Shown here one piece after another: positions 6,513-9,001 of a stretch of 9,001 nt of DNA. The translations under genes were made by a program, and so were the position numbers. The notes beneath the pieces are model-generated. The model was given only the letters and a program-made list of their open reading frames with translations. It made no database searches and had not been told where the DNA came from. Source of the stretch: VBAT01 sp036520835 (GTDB lineage: Bacteria > Bacteroidota > Bacteroidia > Chitinophagales > Chitinophagaceae); assembly GCA_036520835.1 (NCBI GenBank), contig DATDIX010000388.1, forward strand, positions 1 to 9,001, written 5' to 3'. Position 1 is the stretch's first letter. Every line of letters starts with the position of its first letter.

Positions 6513-6851
6513 TTACCCAAAGCGGTTGGTGAACATAAAATAAACGGCTCCGAGCAAAAAAGCAAAACTTACCAGGTAACGCCAGTGGAAGGCTTCTTTC
6601 ATTACCAGTACGGCAAAAAAAGCAAATACAACAAGCGTTATTACTTCCTGCATTATTTTAAGCTGGAATAAACTGAAGCCCCGCACAGTACCGATACGGT
6701 TTGCGGGAACAGCGAGGCAATACTCGATAAAAGCGATCAGCCAGCTGATCACGATGGCTTTCCATAAAGGCCAGCCTTCATGTTTCAAATGATAATACCA
6801 GGCAAAGGTCATGAAGATGTTGGAGACGAAGAGCAGGATGATGGTACGCAT
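6513..6851 (-). CDS. DMT-superfamily membrane protein (DUF486 family)
   Basis: The 112-aa product has four predicted transmembrane helices, at about residues 3-21, 29-50, 63-84 and 90-107. The opening MRTIILLFVSNIFMTFAWYYHLK and the central IEYCLAVPANRIG are characteristic of DUF486 proteins, which belong to the drug/metabolite transporter superfamily. The length is normal for that family. The substrate is unknown. By analogy with small multidrug resistance proteins it may dimerise, but that is inference. It is the last gene of a same-strand cluster and starts 18 bases after the CutC stop, so co-transcription is likely. No terminator hairpin is evident after its stop. Confidence 0.9.
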   Translation of the reverse strand: MRTIILLFVSNIFMTFAWYYHLKHEGWPLWKAIVISWLIAFIEYCLAVPANRIGTVRGFSLFQLKIMQEVITLVVFAFFAVLVMKEAFHWRYLVSFAFLLGAVYFMFTNRFG

Positions 6852-6869
6852 ATATTACAATACAGTTTC

Positions 6870-7610
6870 TTAATTGATGAGGCATTCCTTTAATGCCCTT
6901 ACTTCAGCCGGATCAATAAAATTGTTTTGATAGCTTTCAGCAGATCCGGCAAATGCAGGGTGGATGTATTCCATTTTACTGCTTGCCTTTCCCCGCAATG
7001 ATGAGTGAAATTCCACGCAACCCGTTTTCTCTGCCAGCATTTTGATATTATCTTTTCTCACTCCGCTTCCCGGCATGATGATGACTCTTTCATCAGCTCT
7101 TTTATTTAATTCTGCTACCAACTCAACCCCATCCGGAGCTGCCGGTTGTTGTCCGGATGTCAGTATTCTTTCACAACCGATCTCAATCAATTGCTCCAGA
7201 GCCTCAAACGGGTCACGGCAACGGTCAAAAGCCCGGTGAAAAGTAATGCCCAAAGGATAAGCAGCTTCAACCAGTTTTGCGGTTCGCCTGAGATCAATAC
7301 CACCATCAGCATTTAAAAACCCGATCACAAGACCATCACAATTGAGTTCTTTACATAAAATCGCATCCCGCAGCATGATCTCAAATTCTTCATCAGTATA
7401 GAAAAAATCGCCACCCCTTGTGCGGATGATTGGAAATAAATCAGCATCAAAAGACTCACGGCATTTTTTAATCAGTCCGTAAGAAGGAGTAGTACCCCCT
7501 TCGGCAAGATTAGCGCAAAGCTCGATCCGGTCTGCGCCGCCATCAACCGCTAATCTTGAGGTAATAAAATCTGATGTCGCTATTTCAATTATATATTTCC
7601 TTTCATTCAT
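6870..7610 (-). CDS. cutC: CutC family protein (TIM barrel, 'copper homeostasis' family)
   Basis: The 246-aa product is full length for the CutC family (not the choline TMA-lyase that shares the name). Family motifs occur in order: an early IEIATSD strand (8-14), GADRIELCANLAEGGTTPS (25-43), IIRTRGGDFFYTDEE (61-75), GLVIGFLNADGGID (93-106), TFHRAFD (123-129), ILTSG (149-153), IIMPGSGV (177-184) and VEFHSS (199-204). The usual IRPR at 62-65 reads IRTR here, a small departure from what I recall of the family. The fold is a TIM barrel and the location cytoplasmic. The copper role comes from E. coli genetics, and that phenotype was later traced to a small RNA (MicL) made from within the gene. The enzymatic role is therefore open. 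It follows glycosylasparaginase by 19 bases and precedes the DMT gene by 18. Confidence 0.93.
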   Translation of the reverse strand: MNERKYIIEIATSDFITSRLAVDGGADRIELCANLAEGGTTPSYGLIKKCRESFDADLFPIIRTRGGDFFYTDEEFEIMLRDAILCKELNCDGLVIGFLNADGGIDLRRTAKLVEAAYPLGITFHRAFDRCRDPFEALEQLIEIGCERILTSGQQPAAPDGVELVAELNKRADERVIIMPGSGVRKDNIKMLAEKTGCVEFHSSLRGKASSKMEYIHPAFAGSAESYQNNFIDPAEVRALKECLIN

Positions 7611-7632
7611 AATTCATCACTCATAATTCTTA
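7607..7632 (-). other. Gap with direct repeat and five-codon mini-ORF before cutC
   Basis: The 19-base gap and its edges hold two exact copies of the nonamer TCATAATTC (7607-7615 and 7621-7629, plus-strand reading). On the minus strand the upstream copy supplies an ATG (7624-7622) opening the five-codon frame MSDEL. Its TGA overlaps the cutC start as ATGA. This could couple translation to cutC, or be chance from the repeated AT-rich motif. Confidence 0.3.
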
Positions 7633-8658
7633 ATTAAAAATACTCTTTGCCGCAACTAACTTCTCCACTGCTCCCGATTTTACCGCATAACTAAACCCTT
7701 TATGAATAGCATACGCCCCCACTCCTCCTTTTTTATTCAATGCCAGGAAAGCCACCTGGATATCCTTTGCCTTCTCTCCTTTTATTCTTACGATCCGTTC
7801 AATTGTTTTTTTGCAGGCAGCTTCAGGCGATAAACCCTGCCGCATTAATTCTACTACCGTATGTGACCCGGCTACACGTATCACATCTTCCCCTTGTCCT
7901 GTAGCCGTGCAAGCACCAACTTCATTATCCACAAATAAACCTGCACCGATGATCGGGGAATCTCCTAATCGTCCACGCATTTTAAAACCCATACCACTTG
8001 TAGTGCAACTCCCGCCCAGGTTACCTTTTGCATCCATGGCCACCATACCGATCGTATCATGGTTCCATTCTCCGGATCCAAGTTTCGCAGGTGCAGAAGG
8101 CCCGTGGTTGCTTTTATTCTCAATATTAATTACAGGTTTATACTCTGATTTCTTCAGCCATTCATCGTAGGCGTTTTGTGCGCCGGGAGAAAGCTTTTGC
8201 TCTTCCAGCGGAAAGCCTTCCGCAATGGCAAACTGCTGCGCACCGGCGCCGACCAGCATTACATGGGGTGTTTTTTCCATTACACGTCTTGCTACTGAAA
8301 CAGGATGTTTTATTCTTTCAAGAAAAGCTACACTCCCGCAATTGAAAAATTCATCCATGATGCAGGCATCCAATGTTACGAAACCGTCCCGGTCAGGATT
8401 GGCGCCTAACCCTACGCAACAGTTTTGAGAAGCTTCTGTCACCTTAACACCTGCTTCCACTGCATCCACGGCCCGCCCGCCTTTGCTGAGTATTTCCCAC
8501 GCACCTTTGTTAGCTGCTATCCCCGCATCCCATGTTGAGATAACGATGGGCCCTTTTTTATAATCAATCCCGTCTCCTTCTGCAAAAACCTTTCTTCCGA
8601 ACAATCCCGCTACGGAACTGAATGTTGATAAAGCAATGAACTTTCTCCTGTTGAGCAT
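7630..8658 (-). CDS. N4-(beta-N-acetylglucosaminyl)-L-asparaginase (glycosylasparaginase), exported
   Basis: This Ntn-hydrolase cleaves the GlcNAc-Asn bond left after N-glycoprotein breakdown, releasing aspartate and the glycosylamine. The start at 8658 gives 342 aa and an export signal (MLNRRKFIALSTFSSVAGLF, then VFA|E) with a twin-arginine-like RRKF. An in-frame ATG at 8751 would add 31 residues that bury this signal, so I reject it. The autocleavage site is NHDTIGM, with His200-Asp201-Thr202. Thr202 becomes the nucleophile of the beta subunit. Arg230 and Asp233 in GRLGDSPIIGAG and Thr253-Gly254 in CTATGQG fall at the same offsets (+28, +31, +51, +52) as the substrate residues of the Elizabethkingia (Flavobacterium) meningosepticum enzyme. 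Trp43 is in STWDAG. Length matches that enzyme. Related isoaspartyl peptidases are the main alternative label, but HDTIGM favours glycosylasparaginase. It is the first gene of a cluster with cutC and the DMT gene. Confidence 0.93.
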   Translation of the reverse strand: MLNRRKFIALSTFSSVAGLFGRKVFAEGDGIDYKKGPIVISTWDAGIAANKGAWEILSKGGRAVDAVEAGVKVTEASQNCCVGLGANPDRDGFVTLDACIMDEFFNCGSVAFLERIKHPVSVARRVMEKTPHVMLVGAGAQQFAIAEGFPLEEQKLSPGAQNAYDEWLKKSEYKPVINIENKSNHGPSAPAKLGSGEWNHDTIGMVAMDAKGNLGGSCTTSGMGFKMRGRLGDSPIIGAGLFVDNEVGACTATGQGEDVIRVAGSHTVVELMRQGLSPEAACKKTIERIVRIKGEKAKDIQVAFLALNKKGGVGAYAIHKGFSYAVKSGAVEKLVAAKSIFN

Positions 8659-8792
8659 TGTTAAAAGTTTGTGACCGAAATTAAAGGATAAAGCTGTCAA
8701 AAAGCGATGCTTTTCAGATTTTGATAACATGTTGCCTGCCATAGAGGCCATTCAGCCTGACAAAAAGCCAAATATTAGCCAAAGGAATATTA

Positions 8793-8826
8793 TTTGATGT
8801 TTAAACATTGTTTTTAATTAATTTTA
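8793..8826 (+). promoter_or_regulatory. Possible Bacteroidota-type promoter for the FMN reductase gene
   Basis: TTTG at 8793-8796 and TAATTTTA at 8819-8826 resemble the Bacteroidota -33 (TTTG) and -7 (TAnnTTTG) elements. The spacing of 22 bases is at the long end of the accepted range, and one -7 base mismatches. Transcription would start about 8833, giving a leader of roughly 14 bases to the ATG at 8847. The surrounding sequence is very AT-rich, so chance matches are likely. Confidence 0.33.
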
Positions 8827-8846
8827 CATTTCAATCAACCACACAC

Positions 8847-9001
8847 ATGAAAATAGAGATCATTTCAGGAAGCCCCCGCAGCAACAGCGTTACAAAAAGA
8901 GTAGCCTTGCACCTGTATAAACAATTGCAGAAAAACACAAACCATACAGTAGATATAATAGATGCCCATGAATGGAACCTTCCGGCCCTGCAGGCTGTAT
9001 T
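8847..9001 (+). CDS. NAD(P)H-dependent FMN reductase, N-terminal part (cut by window edge)
   Basis: Only the first 51 codons are present and the frame is open to the last base. The product begins MKIEIISGSPRSNSVTKRVA. This is the first beta strand and phosphate-binding loop of the flavodoxin-like FMN reductase fold: GSPRSNS (residues 8-14) contacts the FMN phosphate. A helix follows (TKRVALHLYKQLQ), then the second strand HTVDIIDAHEW. The WNLPAL after it is typical for the family. It should be a cytoplasmic enzyme of about 180 residues that uses NAD(P)H to reduce flavin or, in some relatives, quinones or azo dyes. It diverges from the glycosylasparaginase gene across 188 bases. No Shine-Dalgarno is seen. 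Confidence 0.85.
   Translation, partial: MKIEIISGSPRSNSVTKRVALHLYKQLQKNTNHTVDIIDAHEWNLPALQAV

Noticed and set aside
7811..8170. 119-aa plus-strand open frame
   Set aside because: Antisense to the catalytic part of glycosylasparaginase, whose motifs are conserved. Proline/serine-rich shadow translation.
8676..8701. Minus-strand promoter for the glycosylasparaginase cluster (TTTG and TAATTTCG)
   Set aside because: The elements look acceptable but are only 14 bases apart, well short of the usual ~19-21, so I do not call it.
8700..8714. Small hairpin AAAAGC-GAT-GCTTTT in the glycosylasparaginase leader
   Set aside because: Only six pairs, mostly A-T, and upstream of a gene rather than after one. 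Could easily arise by chance.
1..9001. Search for CRISPR arrays, tRNA/rRNA genes, insertion sequences, phage or toxin-antitoxin genes
   Set aside because: The only tandem repeats are coding and have no spacers. No transposase, integrase or terminal inverted repeats, and no cloverleaf or rRNA-like sequence was seen.

Overview
The window looks like ordinary chromosomal DNA of a Bacteroidota member, most likely of the Chitinophagaceae type. The family and phylum assignments are inferences from sequence style, not from a search. The clues are moderate GC, signal peptides ending in Ala-Gln, a lipoprotein with a Cys-Gln-Lys-Glu N-terminus, almost no Shine-Dalgarno sequences, and short AT-rich gaps. 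Nine complete genes and one gene cut by the right edge fill the window. No gap without a gene exceeds 300 bases. I see no tRNA, rRNA, CRISPR array, insertion sequence or phage gene.

Layout. (1) 14-289 (+): small, very acidic protein of unknown function, closed by a hairpin terminator. (2) 373-1857 (+): secreted M24B Xaa-Pro aminopeptidase whose start codon directly abuts that hairpin. A perfect 20-bp hairpin at 1870-1912 then serves as a two-way terminator. (3) 1925-4321 (-): 798-residue lipoprotein made of six tandem ~102-residue beta-type domains plus a different C-terminal domain. This is the most unusual object in the window. Each repeat has exactly two cysteines 83-85 residues apart, and residues 147-560 contain no charged side chain. 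(4) 4445-5497 (+): secreted Asp-box (BNR/Ycf48-like) beta-propeller protein. (5) 5507-6097 (-): exported peroxiredoxin-like protein. (6) 6238-6501 (+): two-helix membrane protein of unknown function. (7) 8658-6513 (-): three-gene cluster of glycosylasparaginase with a twin-arginine-like signal, CutC-family TIM barrel, and DMT/DUF486 membrane protein, with 19- and 18-nt gaps. (8) 8847-9001 (+): start of an NAD(P)H-dependent FMN reductase, truncated by the window edge.

How the genes relate. The clearest functional unit is the minus-strand cluster at 6513-8658. Its first enzyme splits GlcNAc-Asn, the end product of N-glycoprotein breakdown, and CutC follows it closely. With the secreted aminopeptidase and a probably surface-exposed lipoprotein, the window fits a cell that scavenges peptides and glycopeptides outside the cytoplasm. 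The genes outside the cluster are divergent or convergent, so they are probably separate transcription units. I find no convincing evidence of a new defence or mobile system. The uncharged, cysteine-paired repeat lipoprotein and the hairpin at the aminopeptidase start are the items most worth a second look.
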